Shown in pieces: positions 25,799-33,219 of a stretch of DNA of 34,958 bases. The stretch lies in the NCBI GenBank assembly GCA_947570175.1, contig CANOTJ010000010.1, positions 1 through 34,958 on the forward strand. Reading direction: 5' to 3'. Within the stretch, counting starts at the first letter, position 1, and every line of letters starts with the position of its first letter. Position numbers and translations under genes: made by a program. The notes under the pieces were generated by a model. It ran no database searches and was not told where the DNA came from. It was given only the letters and a program-made list of their open reading frames with translations. This stretch comes from an uncultured Mycoplasmatota bacterium (GTDB lineage Bacteria; Bacillota_I; Bacilli_A; RF39; UBA660).

Positions 25799-27820
25799 TT
25801 ATAACCCTATTCTATTTTTAATATACTGTTCTAACAAATCAATTGTCTCTTTAACACCAACAACAGAAGTATCAATACATAATTCATAATTAGACTTATC
25901 TCCCCATTTTTGTGATGTAAAATACTCATAATATTCCATTCTTTCCTTATCAATTGCTTCTATCTTCTTTGCTGCATTCTTTTCATCTAAATGTTCGAAT
26001 TCTTTTTTACGTTCAATTTTAAAATTTATACTAGATGCATAAACAAATAGACGGATTACATTGGTTCTTCCCTGTAAAATGTAATCAGAACATCTTCCAA
26101 TGATAATGCAATTTTCCTTGCTAGCTATCTCTTCGATTACTTTCGCCTGCTTTAAAAATAAATCATCTGTCACACTAATAGGAGAAACTTTCTTTTCATC
26201 AAATGCATAATTAGTTGCGAAACTATACCAAAAAGACGACTTTTGCTTTTCATCTACATTTTCTAAAACATTTAAATCAATAGAGTAATCTTCTGATACC
26301 TTTTGTAAAATCTCTTTATCATAACATTTGATAGAAAAACGCTTCGCAAGTTCCTCTCCAATATATTTTCCCCCACTACCAAACTCACGTCCTAAGGAAA
26401 TTACAAAATGATCAGGATTTGATTTTACAATCTTCTTTTTTTGATTAAGAGATTGAATCTTCCTACATTCTACAGAAACAAATATAACCGTTACTATAAA
26501 AGAACCAATATCTGCTATAAGGCCTGCCCAAAGCATAGAATATAAATTCCCACAAAGTCCCAAAATACAAACACCTGGAACTAATAATATAACATCACGC
26601 ATTAAGGATAATACCATAGCTTTATATGGTTTATTAATAGATTGTAAAAAGATACAACTACTCTTTTGAATACAACAAAGTAAAATTCCACCTAGATAAA
26701 TACGAAAGGCACATACTGCATATTTTTGATAAAAAACGAGATCACTGGCATGTCCTCCAAATAAGCTAACGATAAATTTAGGACATCCTTCAAATAAAAG
26801 AAAAGAAATAGATCCTATTACAATATTACTAATAAGAATATATTGATAAGTTTCTAATACTCTTTTATATTTTTTAGCTCCATAATTATAACCAATAATT
26901 GGCTGACCACCAACAACAACACCAAGACTAAAGGCTAAAACAATTGCGAAGATTTTAAATACAATTCCCAATGCTCCTCCTGCATCTGTTGCATGAGAGC
27001 CACCAATTGTTCCTACTACATTATTAGCAACTACTGTAATAATTGCAATAGATACTTGTGTGATAAAACTAGAAATTCCAAGTTGTAATGTTTTCCCAAC
27101 AACTTTTTTACTCATTTGAAAACTTTCTTTTTCAAATGATAAAAGTTTTGGCTTTCTAAAATAAATAGCACATAAAATTGCAGATACAATTTGCCCTACA
27201 ATAGTTGCTATCGCGGCCCCTTTTACCCCCATATGAAATCCAAAAATCAAAATTGGATCTAATATTAAATTAATAATAGCCCCAATAATGGTCGAAATCA
27301 TAGAATACAAAGGACTTCCATCTGCTCTAATAATAGAAGCACAAGCTGAGGAAAACATATAAAATGGTGTCCCTATTAAAATAATTTTTAAATAATTTCT
27401 TGTAAAGTTTTGGCAAGTTTCACTATACCCACTAGAACCTAATAAATTCATAATAGGATCCATAAATATAAATCCCAAAAGAACTAGTAAAATACTAAAA
27501 ACAATTATCAAAACAATTGAATTTCCTACACATTTTTTAGTAGTTCTCTCATCCTTTGATCCTAATGAAATACTAAATAAAGCAGCACATCCATCACCAA
27601 TTAACTGAGCAAAAGCAAGTGCTACAACTGTAAATGGAAATACTAAAGTGGTAGCCATAATACCAGCTGTTCCCGCCACACTATTTCCAATAAAAATTTG
27701 ATCCACGATATTATAAAGTGCGCTAACAAGCATCGCTAAAATACATGGAATAGAAAACTTTAATAACAACTTATTCACGGGTGTACTTGTTAAATAAAAG
27801 TTCTCATTTTGTTCATTCAT
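25799..27820 (-). CDS. MATE-family efflux transporter fused to a cytidylate-kinase-like domain
   Basis: A 673-residue fusion. Residues about 10-450 form a 12-helix MATE antiporter (KLLLKFSIPCILAMLVSALY, NIVDQIFIGNSVAGTAGIMA, and the second-half block PIIGYNYGAKKYKRV). Residues about 466-673 form a cytidylate-kinase-like P-loop domain: VISLGREFGSGGKYIGEELA (Walker A-like), CIIIGRCSDYIL, and VIRLFVYASSINFKIERKKE. MATE proteins export drugs or metabolites using Na+ or H+ gradients. The kinase-like domain belongs to a group of unclear substrate, and its P-loop Ser-Gly-Gly-Lys pattern looks intact. The start follows GGGAGAG. The gene has a perfect promoter, an attenuator-like leader and its own terminator, so it is monocistronic. 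Confidence 0.9.
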   Translation of the reverse strand: MNEQNENFYLTSTPVNKLLLKFSIPCILAMLVSALYNIVDQIFIGNSVAGTAGIMATTLVFPFTVVALAFAQLIGDGCAALFSISLGSKDERTTKKCVGNSIVLIIVFSILLVLLGFIFMDPIMNLLGSSGYSETCQNFTRNYLKIILIGTPFYMFSSACASIIRADGSPLYSMISTIIGAIINLILDPILIFGFHMGVKGAAIATIVGQIVSAILCAIYFRKPKLLSFEKESFQMSKKVVGKTLQLGISSFITQVSIAIITVVANNVVGTIGGSHATDAGGALGIVFKIFAIVLAFSLGVVVGGQPIIGYNYGAKKYKRVLETYQYILISNIVIGSISFLLFEGCPKFIVSLFGGHASDLVFYQKYAVCAFRIYLGGILLCCIQKSSCIFLQSINKPYKAMVLSLMRDVILLVPGVCILGLCGNLYSMLWAGLIADIGSFIVTVIFVSVECRKIQSLNQKKKIVKSNPDHFVISLGREFGSGGKYIGEELAKRFSIKCYDKEILQKVSEDYSIDLNVLENVDEKQKSSFWYSFATNYAFDEKKVSPISVTDDLFLKQAKVIEEIASKENCIIIGRCSDYILQGRTNVIRLFVYASSINFKIERKKEFEHLDEKNAAKKIEAIDKERMEYYEYFTSQKWGDKSNYELCIDTSVVGVKETIDLLEQYIKNRIGL

Positions 27821-27838
27821 CTTCTCTCCCTACTTTCT

Positions 27839-27885
27839 AAAAAAAACAGACGTAGAATCCTCGGATTCTACGCCTTTTCAGCTGT
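27839..27885 (-). promoter_or_regulatory. Attenuator-like hairpin in the MATE leader
   Basis: The leader of about 70 nt contains a strong nine-bp stem (CGTAGAATC/GATTCTACG), an outer ACAG/CTGT pairing, and T8, immediately before the ribosome site. It is a complete intrinsic terminator between promoter and start codon. Expression therefore probably depends on antitermination or readthrough. I cannot match it to a known riboswitch. Confidence 0.7.
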
Positions 27886-27897
27886 CACGACTTTTTA

Positions 27898-27926
27898 ATT
27901 TTATTATTTTTTTACCTTCTTGTCAA
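27898..27926 (-). promoter_or_regulatory. Promoter of the MATE fusion gene
   Basis: TTGACA (27921-27926) and TAAAAT (27898-27903) with exactly 17 bp between them. Confidence 0.85.
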
Positions 27927-27977
27927 GAATAAAAATCAAATTTTTTATAAGATTAGAAGCCTCTACTTTCATCCTTC

Positions 27978-28007
27978 TTTACAAAAGAATAATACCTTTG
28001 ATAAAAT
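27978..28007 (+). promoter_or_regulatory. Promoter of the MBL-fold gene
   Basis: TTTACA (27978-27983) and TAAAAT (28002-28007), 18-bp spacer, 16 bp before the ATG. Confidence 0.55.
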
Positions 28008-28023
28008 AAAATTGGTGATAAAT

Positions 28024-28767
28024 ATGAAGATACAATTTATTGGAACAGGAAATATGGATAGTGAACGTTTTAATGCATGTATCCTAGTAAATGATTGTAT
28101 TTTAATTGACGCTCCTCCAGGCGTTGGCAAAACCTTATTAAAAAATGGCTTTGATATTAGAAAAATTAAGGCTATTTTAATTACCCATCAACACATTGAT
28201 CATTATTTTGATTTACCCATTCTTATTCGAGAATTATCCAACTGTCATGTTCCTGAGATTCATATCTTAGCAAACCAGTCCCTTATAGATAATTTTCAAA
28301 CATTGATGAAACTAGCCTTTCCAGATGTGTACCAAGAAATACTACAACCAATTCAGATACATTTTACTGTTTTAAAAGAATATGAAAATTATTCTTTATT
28401 AAATTTTCATATTCTTTCAATTCCAGTTATACATGGAAATTTAGATTCTTGCTTTGGCTTTATTTTAAAAAATAATGAAACCTCTATTGGATATTCTGGT
28501 GATGCTTCTTATACAAAGGAAATTGAGTATATATGTAAAAATTGCAATTTTATTATTTTAGATAGTACAAAGTCAATCGGTGATAGAGATCATATGGGAT
28601 TAAACAACATATATGATATTTGTAAAAAATATCCACAAAAAACAGTTTTTATTACTCATCTATCAGAACAAATCAACACCAAAAAAGTTAAAAAATATAT
28701 TAATTTAATAATTCCCACTGATAACAAGCTCTATAAAATAAAGAAAAACAAGGAATCCTTGTTTTAA
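28024..28767 (+). CDS. MBL-fold metallo-hydrolase (RNase Z-like)
   Basis: A 247-residue metallo-beta-lactamase-fold hydrolase. The N-terminal MKIQFIGTGNMDSERFNACI and the metal motif THQHIDHYFD (HxHxDH) are followed by the fourth His region (VIHGNLD), the bridging Asp (SGDASYT) and the last His (ITHLSE). This set fits the ribonuclease Z/arylsulfatase-like branch of small MBL proteins. The specific substrate cannot be told. An in-frame TTG at 28012 precedes the ATG at 28024, but GGTGAT lies between them, so the ATG is used. It is transcribed opposite to its neighbours and converges with the 154-residue gene, sharing a bidirectional terminator. Confidence 0.88.
   Translation: MKIQFIGTGNMDSERFNACILVNDCILIDAPPGVGKTLLKNGFDIRKIKAILITHQHIDHYFDLPILIRELSNCHVPEIHILANQSLIDNFQTLMKLAFPDVYQEILQPIQIHFTVLKEYENYSLLNFHILSIPVIHGNLDSCFGFILKNNETSIGYSGDASYTKEIEYICKNCNFIILDSTKSIGDRDHMGLNNIYDICKKYPQKTVFITHLSEQINTKKVKKYINLIIPTDNKLYKIKKNKESLF
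28745..28765. terminator. Bidirectional terminator between convergent genes
   Basis: A nine-bp perfect stem AAAACAAGG/CCTTGTTTT has a three-base loop and includes the 3' end of the MBL gene. It lies at the very end of the opposite gene. Confidence 0.7.
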
Positions 28768-29228
28768 TGAATCACATAAGTTCTTTCTTCTGGCTTTATA
28801 GTTTCTAATTTTTTCCCTTCCATTTTCATTACTTCAAACAAACAATTAAACAGAAATTGTTCTTTATTGGTAAGATAATTCAGTTTTTGAATTAATGCAA
28901 TAAATGATTTCGTATAATATACATTTTGTAAATTAGAACTATCTTGACCCATTTGATGACCAATTTCATTTAAAATTCGTTGTTTACACTCTTCACTGAT
29001 TAAATTTGTTTTCTTTTTTTCTTTATTTGGAAGAACAACTAGTCCATCGACAATCAAGCCATTCCAAAGTACATTAATGGATTCCAGTTCAAACTGATCC
29101 ATTTTTTCAAATAAATTACGTAATAATTGCATTTGTTCTACATCGAGTTGTTCTTGAATTTGTATATAATTTTTTAATATATCAGGGAGATCTTCCTCTA
29201 AAATTGTTTGACAAAATTCTAAGAGCAT
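28764..29228 (-). CDS. Hypothetical protein coupled to HD-GYP gene
   Basis: A 154-residue soluble, alpha-helical acidic protein with no signal peptide or membrane segment and no family I recognise. It overlaps the stop region of the HD-GYP gene by 10 bp and has its own AGGAGG, so it is co-translated with it. Constant pairing with an HD-GYP protein would suggest an accessory or regulator of that enzyme (inference). Its 3' end overlaps the MBL gene by 4 bp in convergent orientation. Confidence 0.75.
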   Translation of the reverse strand: MLLEFCQTILEEDLPDILKNYIQIQEQLDVEQMQLLRNLFEKMDQFELESINVLWNGLIVDGLVVLPNKEKKKTNLISEECKQRILNEIGHQMGQDSSNLQNVYYTKSFIALIQKLNYLTNKEQFLFNCLFEVMKMEGKKLETIKPEERTYVIH

Positions 29229-30292
29229 TTTAAACTACCTCCTTTTTGATTATTAAAGGTCTCACGAAATTCTACATTTTTAGCAACCCCTCTAATAAAC
29301 GTATTTACAATCATTGGATCAAATTGCTTTCCAGCATTAATCTTAAGTGTATTTAAAGCCTCATATAAATTTTTTTGTTTATCTTTCATATATTTTCTAT
29401 TTCCTGTCATCGCTTCAAAAGCATCAAGCACAGATATAATTCGTGCGAAATAAGGAATTTCTTCTCCTTTTAATTGATTGGGATAACCTTTTCCATCATA
29501 TCGTTCATGATGACAAAGTGCGACATCTTTATAATCCTGCATCAATTGATTATTAAACAAATAAGCATGATTCGAAACATGACTTTGCATATGTACATAC
29601 TCTTCATCGGTTAAAGAAGTTTCTTTTCTTAAAATCTGTTTAGGAATTGTTAACTTTCCAATATCATGTATGAGTGCAGCCTGTTTTAAAAAAGTAATCT
29701 CTTGATTAGATAATTTTTTACTCTCTGGTAATCCTTCTAAAAAAACATCAATATAGGCACTAACATTTGTAACATGTTGATAGGTAACTTCATCTTTTTT
29801 CTTTAATAACTCTAACATATCCGAAATCATATTTGCTGATACCTCTAAATTATTAGAAGAAGAATGTTCATATTTTTGTTCTATTTTCTCAATTTCCTTT
29901 TTTTCTTGTTGGAAATATTTTAAAGTCTTGGATTTATAAATTTTTCTTTCTATTTCGGCTACTACTCCTTGTAATATGGTTTCACTTTCTAATATATTAT
30001 CATGAATATATTGAATTTTTATATTAGAATCTATTAATAGTTTCTCCTGTTCATCTGACAAAACTGTATCTGAGCTCATAATTAAAACATCTGGAAGAGA
30101 AAAAGTATCTTGTTTAGAAATCCAATTTAAATCATTAATTCGAAATTTATTACAATTCTTTTGTTCAATATTTAAACAAATTTGTTTCTCGATATCAAAA
30201 TTATGAATATTATAAAAAGCGACTTGATATACGTCTTCTATGTTTTTACATGTATCATCCATCACTAATTTTGACATGGACATTATTTCCAT
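29219..30292 (-). CDS. HD-GYP domain protein (putative cyclic dinucleotide phosphodiesterase)
   Basis: A 357-residue cytosolic protein. The C-terminal half is an HD-GYP domain: HVTNVSAY, HDIGKLTIPKQIL, HVSNHAY, and CHHERYDGKGYPNQLKG (HHERxDGxGYP), all intact. Such domains hydrolyse c-di-GMP or related cyclic dinucleotides. The N-terminal half (about 1-120) has an alternating alpha/beta pattern that may be a degenerate sensor or receiver-like domain, followed by a short coiled coil (about 120-145). No phospho-acceptor is obvious. The start ATG follows AGGTGAT. A promoter lies 60 bp upstream. No diguanylate cyclase is in the window. Confidence 0.9.
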   Translation of the reverse strand: MEIMSMSKLVMDDTCKNIEDVYQVAFYNIHNFDIEKQICLNIEQKNCNKFRINDLNWISKQDTFSLPDVLIMSSDTVLSDEQEKLLIDSNIKIQYIHDNILESETILQGVVAEIERKIYKSKTLKYFQQEKKEIEKIEQKYEHSSSNNLEVSANMISDMLELLKKKDEVTYQHVTNVSAYIDVFLEGLPESKKLSNQEITFLKQAALIHDIGKLTIPKQILRKETSLTDEEYVHMQSHVSNHAYLFNNQLMQDYKDVALCHHERYDGKGYPNQLKGEEIPYFARIISVLDAFEAMTGNRKYMKDKQKNLYEALNTLKINAGKQFDPMIVNTFIRGVAKNVEFRETFNNQKGGSLKCS

Positions 30293-30350
30293 ATAATCAC
30301 CTATTTTCTTATCATTATTATTTTACCATATGAAAGCAAAATTAAACAGA

Positions 30351-30379
30351 AATATAGGCGATTTTACATTTTTTGACAA
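30351..30379 (-). promoter_or_regulatory. Promoter of the HD-GYP operon
   Basis: TTGTCA (30374-30379) and TATATT (30351-30356), 17-bp spacer, about 60 bp upstream of the ATG. Confidence 0.7.
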
Positions 30380-30557
30380 AAAAGTATAGTATATTTTCAA
30401 GTAACTTTTATAAGTTTTTAAATGTCATTTATGAGAATTTACGATATTTTTATTTTTGGAAGATACTCACATATATTGTAATTTCTTATATTTTCGCTCT
30501 CAAAAATAGTAAATTGGTGGTAAGATTAGAAATTTTTTATGTACTAATTTAAAATAT

Positions 30558-30670
30558 TAAAAAAAACTATACAATGTCATAGTAACGCAGTATAGTCTTA
30601 TAGGCGAGACTAGTGGTGTGGCCACTAAGTCTTCGCCATCATAAGGGATAGTATTACCCTTATGATGTAG
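30558..30670 (-). ncRNA. Candidate structured non-coding RNA (three hairpins plus terminator)
   Basis: On the minus strand three hairpins follow with almost no spacing. H1 is an 11-bp perfect stem CATCATAAGGG/CCCTTATGATG (30637-30667). H2 is a long stem built from GGCG/CGCC, AGAC/GTCT and TAGTGG/CCACTA (30603-30637). H3 is a terminator ACTATAC/GTATAGT with an inner GTTA/TGAC stem (30566-30596), followed by T8. No open frame of any size runs through it. I find no clear promoter. It could be a small RNA, the 3' end of a leader, or a MITE-like repeat. I do not recognise a family. The flanks 30380-30557 and 30671-30884 show nothing else. Confidence 0.6.
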
Positions 30671-30884
30671 TGTGAAGCATTTAACAATTTTTTATTTAAT
30701 TTATAACACCTGCTAATAACATATTTAACATGCTCTATTTGATGTCCTTATCATTTAGTTTATATTGTAGAAATATATTTTATTCAATATATCTTTTTAA
30801 CTCTCCATGCCTATTCATTAACTCATCTCCATAATACTAATTTGTAATAAGCAACTTTAAGTTTATAAAAATTAGCATGTTCGC

Positions 30885-30913
30885 TTGTTTAATAAATTAA
30901 CTTATAGTATAAT
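30885..30913 (+). promoter_or_regulatory. Promoter of the small hydrophobic peptide (toxin candidate)
   Basis: TATAAT (30908-30913) with TTGTTT (30885-30890) 17 bp upstream. Transcription would start at about 30920, exactly where the 5' complementary arm GGGAATATC begins. Confidence 0.7.
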
Positions 30914-30920
30914 TCCTTTA

Positions 30921-31145
30921 GGGAATATCAGTTGTTGAGTGTCTACCGAATCTCTAATAGAGAGGAGGTTTGATAAAAATGAAAACTAGGACTTTTATCA
31001 TTAAAGTTCTTAAGCTCATTGCTATCATTTTATTTCTCCTTATCATTATGATAGTAGTAATAAAAAAATGACACTTAATTCATTGAATTAAATGTCTTCA
31101 CAATTCATTGGGTAGACATTCAACTCGCAAAAACTGAATGTTCCC
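30921..31145 (+). repeat. Long-range 5'/3' complementarity in the peptide mRNA
   Basis: The 5' leader 30921-30947 (GGGAATATCAGTT then GTTGAGTGTCTACC) is complementary to 31111-31145 (GGTAGACATTCAAC then AACTGAATGTTCCC). The inner arm pairs over 14 bp with one G-U; the outer arm pairs over 13 bp with one bulged A and a G-U. Seven unpaired bases separate the 3' parts. The outer arm ends at the T run 31146-31155, which would be the mRNA 3' end. Such end-to-end pairing typifies type I toxin mRNAs kept inactive by fold-back (for example hok). Confidence 0.8.
30979..31071 (+). CDS. 30-aa hydrophobic peptide, candidate type I toxin
   Basis: A 30-codon ORF (MKTRTFIIKVLKLIAIILFL..., ending in VVIKK) has one membrane helix from about residue 7 to 27 and basic residues at both ends. 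A very strong GAGAGGAGG ribosome site lies 9 bp before the ATG; the stem TCTCT/AGAGA (30950-30962) could mask part of it. A promoter, a paired-end mRNA and a convergent antisense RNA with its own promoter and terminator surround it. In size and hydropathy it resembles membrane toxins of the TxpA, BsrE/BsrG and Fst groups, but I see no sequence match to them. The toxic activity is an inference from architecture. Confidence 0.72.
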   Translation: MKTRTFIIKVLKLIAIILFLLIIMIVVIKK

Positions 31146-31173
31146 TTTTTTATTTTATGCAAGTTCCCTTGAC
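31062..31173 (-). ncRNA. Candidate antisense RNA (antitoxin) overlapping the toxin mRNA 3' end
   Basis: A promoter at 31180-31208 would start an RNA at about 31173. It would run through the 3' untranslated region of the peptide mRNA and stop at the hairpin GACA/TGTC plus TTAATTC/GAATTAA (31070-31096), followed on this strand by A and T7 at 31062-31068. The RNA would be about 110 nt and be complementary to the last 95 nt or so of the sense transcript, including the arm that pairs with the mRNA 5' end. The geometry resembles RatA/TxpA and SR4/BsrG. Confidence 0.68.
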
Positions 31174-31179
31174 ATATTC

Positions 31180-31208
31180 ATAATAACACATTTTATAATT
31201 ATTGTCAA
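31180..31208 (-). promoter_or_regulatory. Promoter of the antisense RNA
   Basis: TTGACA (31203-31208) and TATTAT (31180-31185) with exactly 17 bp between. The -35 is a perfect consensus and stronger than that of the sense promoter, as expected for an antitoxin RNA made in excess. Positions 31209-31365 are otherwise empty. Confidence 0.75.
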
Positions 31209-31365
31209 AAATCCATATTAGAAAATTTATGTTCTTTTATATATATAATTATAATTAATGATATGAAAATTTTATATAAAGTAATAAATTGGTAGTAAAA
31301 TAGATATTAAATTATTCATACATTGTTTAAAATAAAGGTCTAGTAGTGAAAACTAATATTTTTTA

Positions 31366-31396
31366 ATCAAAAAAGTAGTATATCAATATACCACTT
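31366..31396 (-). terminator. Terminator of gltX
   Basis: An 11-bp stem AAGTGGTATAT/ATATACTACTT (one G-U) is followed by T6 on the minus strand, just after the stop codon. Confidence 0.8.
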
Positions 31397-31402
31397 GATT
31401 TA

Positions 31403-33040
31403 CTATATCTTAGCAAAACGTTCTTTTATTCGATCTTCTCCAAATAATTTTAAAATCTCATATAAATCTGGTGTTTGACATTTACTTGTAAGCGCTACTC
31501 GAATAACAGTCGCTACATCTGCTACATTTCCTTTATACATTTCTGGATTCTTTTTAAAATCTTTCATATTAGAGGCATAGCCTAATTCATCAGCAAGTAA
31601 TTGAACTTGATGAAACCATTCCTCCTTATCTTCTGTATAATATTTTTCCATATAGGTATTTAAAATAGTTCTAATTTCATCTAAATCTGTTATTTTCCCC
31701 CACTCATAATTCTCTGGATGGAATAATTCATCATACATATACCAAATTAAAGATTCAATATCACTATATTTTGCAATATCTTTTCTAGGATTTTTTTGTT
31801 CTCTTTCAATATTTAAAATTGCTTTGTAATAATCCACATCTTTTTCAATTAATTTTTTTAATGAATCTGAATATTTACACGCCCAAGCATAAGACTCCTC
31901 ATATACTTCTTCTTTTGTCATTTTAGATATGATGTTTTTTGAAATATCGTCTAATTTCATTAAATCATAAAGGGCTCCCGAAGAGGACATTTTATCTGGA
32001 CTATAAATAAAATCTGTATACTTTTTATCTGGATTCTTGGTATGCCATTCCTCATAATTAGAATTAATAATTGTCATTAATGATTCAATAACAGCAAGTT
32101 TTGGATATCCTTTTTCATCATAGTAAGTCATCGAAGCCTCAGGATCTTTTCGTTTACTAATTTTTCGAATGTTATCTCCATCCTTTTTGATTAATAATGG
32201 GGTATGAATATATTGTGGTGGTTCAAAACCAAATGCTTCAAACATTTCAATATGTTTGGTTACACTTGGTAACCATTCCTCTCCTCTTATAACATGAGTC
32301 GTTCCCATTAAATAATCATCTACGATATGAGCAAAATGATAAGTAGGCAACATATTATCTGATTTCATAATTACATCATCGATATCATTCTCACTTAAAC
32401 TAAGTTTTCCTTTAGCTAAGTCTTCAAAAGGTATTTTATTTTCAAAATTTCCTTTAGAACGAAAACGAATAACATAAGGTTCTTTATTTCTTACTTTTTC
32501 TATTTGTTCATCGATTCCAAGTTTTTTGCATTTTGCATAGGCACCATAGTATCCAGTTCTTTTTTTTCTCTCTTCTTGACGGGTTCGCATTTCATCTAGT
32601 TGATCTTTTCCACAAAAGCAAGGATAAGCTCTACCTATTTCGATTAGATGTTTAATAAAAGTATGATAAATTTCTTTTCGCTCACTTTGTACATATGGAC
32701 CATAATTTCCAACGATTTCTCCTTGATATTCATATTCATCTGGAGTAATATTATATTCTTTTAGCGTTTCCATAATTAATTTGGTAGCGTTTTCTACCTC
32801 TCTTGCACTGTCTGTATCTTCATTTCTAAGATAAAAAATTCCATTGGAATTTTTCGCAAACATATAATTGGTAAGTGCTTGATATACTCCTCCAATATGC
32901 ATATATCCAGTTGGAGATGGAGCAAATCTAGTTACTTTTTGCTTCTTATCAAGATTTCTTTTGGGATATATTTTTTTATAATCCTCTATTGTTTTATCTA
33001 TATCAGGAAATATTAAATTAGCTAATTCTTTATTATTCAT
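31403..33040 (-). CDS. gltX: Glutamate-tRNA ligase
   Basis: A 545-residue class I synthetase that charges tRNA-Glu. The HIGH motif is PSPTGYMHIGG (about 46-56), the KMSKS equivalent is KISKRKDPEAS (about 294-304), and the zinc/cysteine region CFCGKDQL follows the connection. The C-terminal anticodon-binding part is present. The long N-terminal extension (about 40 residues before the Rossmann fold) and KISKRKDPEAS are features of the clostridial/Erysipelotrichia-type enzyme. The ATG at 33040 with GGAGAG upstream is preferred over an in-frame TTG at 33055. It lies downstream of tRNA-Gln on the same strand. Confidence 0.96.
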   Translation of the reverse strand: MNNKELANLIFPDIDKTIEDYKKIYPKRNLDKKQKVTRFAPSPTGYMHIGGVYQALTNYMFAKNSNGIFYLRNEDTDSAREVENATKLIMETLKEYNITPDEYEYQGEIVGNYGPYVQSERKEIYHTFIKHLIEIGRAYPCFCGKDQLDEMRTRQEERKKRTGYYGAYAKCKKLGIDEQIEKVRNKEPYVIRFRSKGNFENKIPFEDLAKGKLSLSENDIDDVIMKSDNMLPTYHFAHIVDDYLMGTTHVIRGEEWLPSVTKHIEMFEAFGFEPPQYIHTPLLIKKDGDNIRKISKRKDPEASMTYYDEKGYPKLAVIESLMTIINSNYEEWHTKNPDKKYTDFIYSPDKMSSSGALYDLMKLDDISKNIISKMTKEEVYEESYAWACKYSDSLKKLIEKDVDYYKAILNIEREQKNPRKDIAKYSDIESLIWYMYDELFHPENYEWGKITDLDEIRTILNTYMEKYYTEDKEEWFHQVQLLADELGYASNMKDFKKNPEMYKGNVADVATVIRVALTSKCQTPDLYEILKLFGEDRIKERFAKI

Positions 33041-33061
33041 GTTTCCACTCTCCAATATTAA

Positions 33062-33137
33062 TGGCTGCCCTAGTTCGATTCGAACGAACGAAATGTCAGA
33101 TTCAGAGTCTGATGCCTTACCGCTTGGCTATAGGGCA
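33062..33137 (-). tRNA. tRNA-Gln(CUG)
   Basis: A 76-nt tRNA with encoded CCA. The acceptor TGCCCTA/TAGGGCA is perfectly paired, the D arm is GCC...GGC, the anticodon stem TCAGA/TCTGA surrounds the loop CTCTGAA (anticodon CTG), the T stem is GTTCG/CGAAC, and the discriminator is G. It is placed just upstream of gltX. Confidence 0.95.
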
Positions 33138-33186
33138 ATTTACCAATATCATTATAGCATTATTTTTTTTAAATGAAAAGAGAATT

Positions 33187-33219
33187 TAAAAAATATAGTT
33201 AGTACTTACTAGCTATATT
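33187..33219 (-). terminator. Terminator upstream of tRNA-Gln
   Basis: AATATAG/CTATATT and TAGTA/TACTA stems with one mismatch are followed by a T run on the minus strand. It overlaps the stop codon of the 226-residue gene. Confidence 0.8.

Noticed and set aside
30511..31305. Similar stretches AAATTGGTGGTAA (30511) and AAATTGGTAGTAA (31286) on both sides of the structured RNA and the toxin candidate
   Set aside because: About 13 bp with one mismatch in very AT-rich DNA. The flanking bases do not extend the match, so it is not claimed as element ends or a target duplication.
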